Source: Hyphomicrobiales bacterium (GTDB lineage Bacteria; Pseudomonadota; Alphaproteobacteria; Rhizobiales; JAJFHB01). Taken from it: 6,852 nt of DNA. Each line of letters begins with the position of its first letter. The stretch's first letter is position 1. Below are positions 6,635 through 6,852 of this stretch, in pieces. The notes beneath the pieces are model-generated. The model worked only from the letters and a program-made list of their open reading frames with translations, had not been told where the DNA came from and made no database searches. The position numbers and the translations under genes were made by a program. The stretch is from assembly GCA_021775795.1 (NCBI GenBank), contig JAJFHB010000405.1:1-6852 (forward strand), in the 5' to 3' direction.

Positions 6635-6852
6635 ATGTCCGCCGTGCCTGATCGCCAGGAGGTCACAGTTTCCACTACGTATTTTGCTGAAATCTTCAAA
6701 TACCGGTCACTGGACGCACTTGATGTCGCAACAAGCGCACCTTTCACCCACAAAATCGGCGAAATAATGTTGGATTTAGTCCCGATTCACACTTGTGACA
6801 ATGATTTTCTGATTCACAAAGTGTCACGCCTTACCCGCCATATCGATCCAAA
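6635..6852 (+). CDS. Unidentified protein, N-terminal 72 residues (3' end cut by window edge)
   Basis: An ATG frame opens at 6635 and stays open for 72 codons to the right edge. It begins MSAVPDRQEVTVSTTYFAEI and continues through FKYRSLDAL, THKIGEIMLDLVPIH and LIHKVSRLTRHIDP. An in-frame TAA at 6595-6597 and no alternative start between it and 6635 make this the natural start. AAGG lies 8 nt upstream as a Shine-Dalgarno. All three - strand frames in the last 80 bases are closed by stops, which favours the + reading. The visible residues are mixed helix and strand, with no signal peptide and no membrane segment. I recognise no family or catalytic motif. It is divergent from hpnN and shares its upstream region; a regulator or sensor would fit that position, but nothing in the sequence shows it. 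Confidence 0.6.
   Translation, partial: MSAVPDRQEVTVSTTYFAEIFKYRSLDALDVATSAPFTHKIGEIMLDLVPIHTCDNDFLIHKVSRLTRHIDP

Overview
The window carries part of a bacterial hopanoid (bacterial sterol-like lipid) gene cluster. Gene content, motif style, moderate-to-high GC and compact ATGA-type junctions suggest an alphaproteobacterium; that is an inference, and I cannot name a genus.

Layout. On the + strand lie the 3' part of hpnD (cut by the left edge, to 490), hpnE (495-1748) and hpnG (1745-2452). They are packed head to tail with a 4-nt gap and a 4-nt overlap, so they look like one operon. Facing them on the - strand are hpnH (2487-3644) and, upstream of it in transcription, hpnN (3836-6487), separated by about 190 bp of non-coding DNA. 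Right of hpnN is a 147-bp divergent intergenic region (6488-6634). It contains four 18-bp tandem repeats next to the hpnN start and two short palindromes next to a + strand reading frame. That frame starts at 6635 and runs off the right edge (72 codons visible). It has no stop inside the window, and I do not recognise its product.

How the genes work together. HpnD joins two farnesyl diphosphates into presqualene diphosphate. HpnC (not in the window, presumably to the left) converts this to hydroxysqualene, and HpnE reduces that to squalene. Squalene-hopene cyclase (Shc/HpnF) then makes the C30 hopene. It is not in this window, although in many hopanoid clusters it sits between hpnE and hpnG, which here overlap directly. 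HpnH adds a 5'-deoxyadenosyl group to hopene to give adenosylhopane, HpnG removes adenine to start the C35 side chain, and HpnN moves hopanoids from the inner towards the outer membrane. The window therefore covers squalene synthesis, side-chain initiation and export, but not cyclisation.

No tRNA, rRNA, insertion sequence, CRISPR array or convincing rho-independent terminator was seen. The main loose ends are the missing cyclase at the hpnE-hpnG junction, the repeat-bearing divergent region, and the unidentified truncated gene at the right edge.
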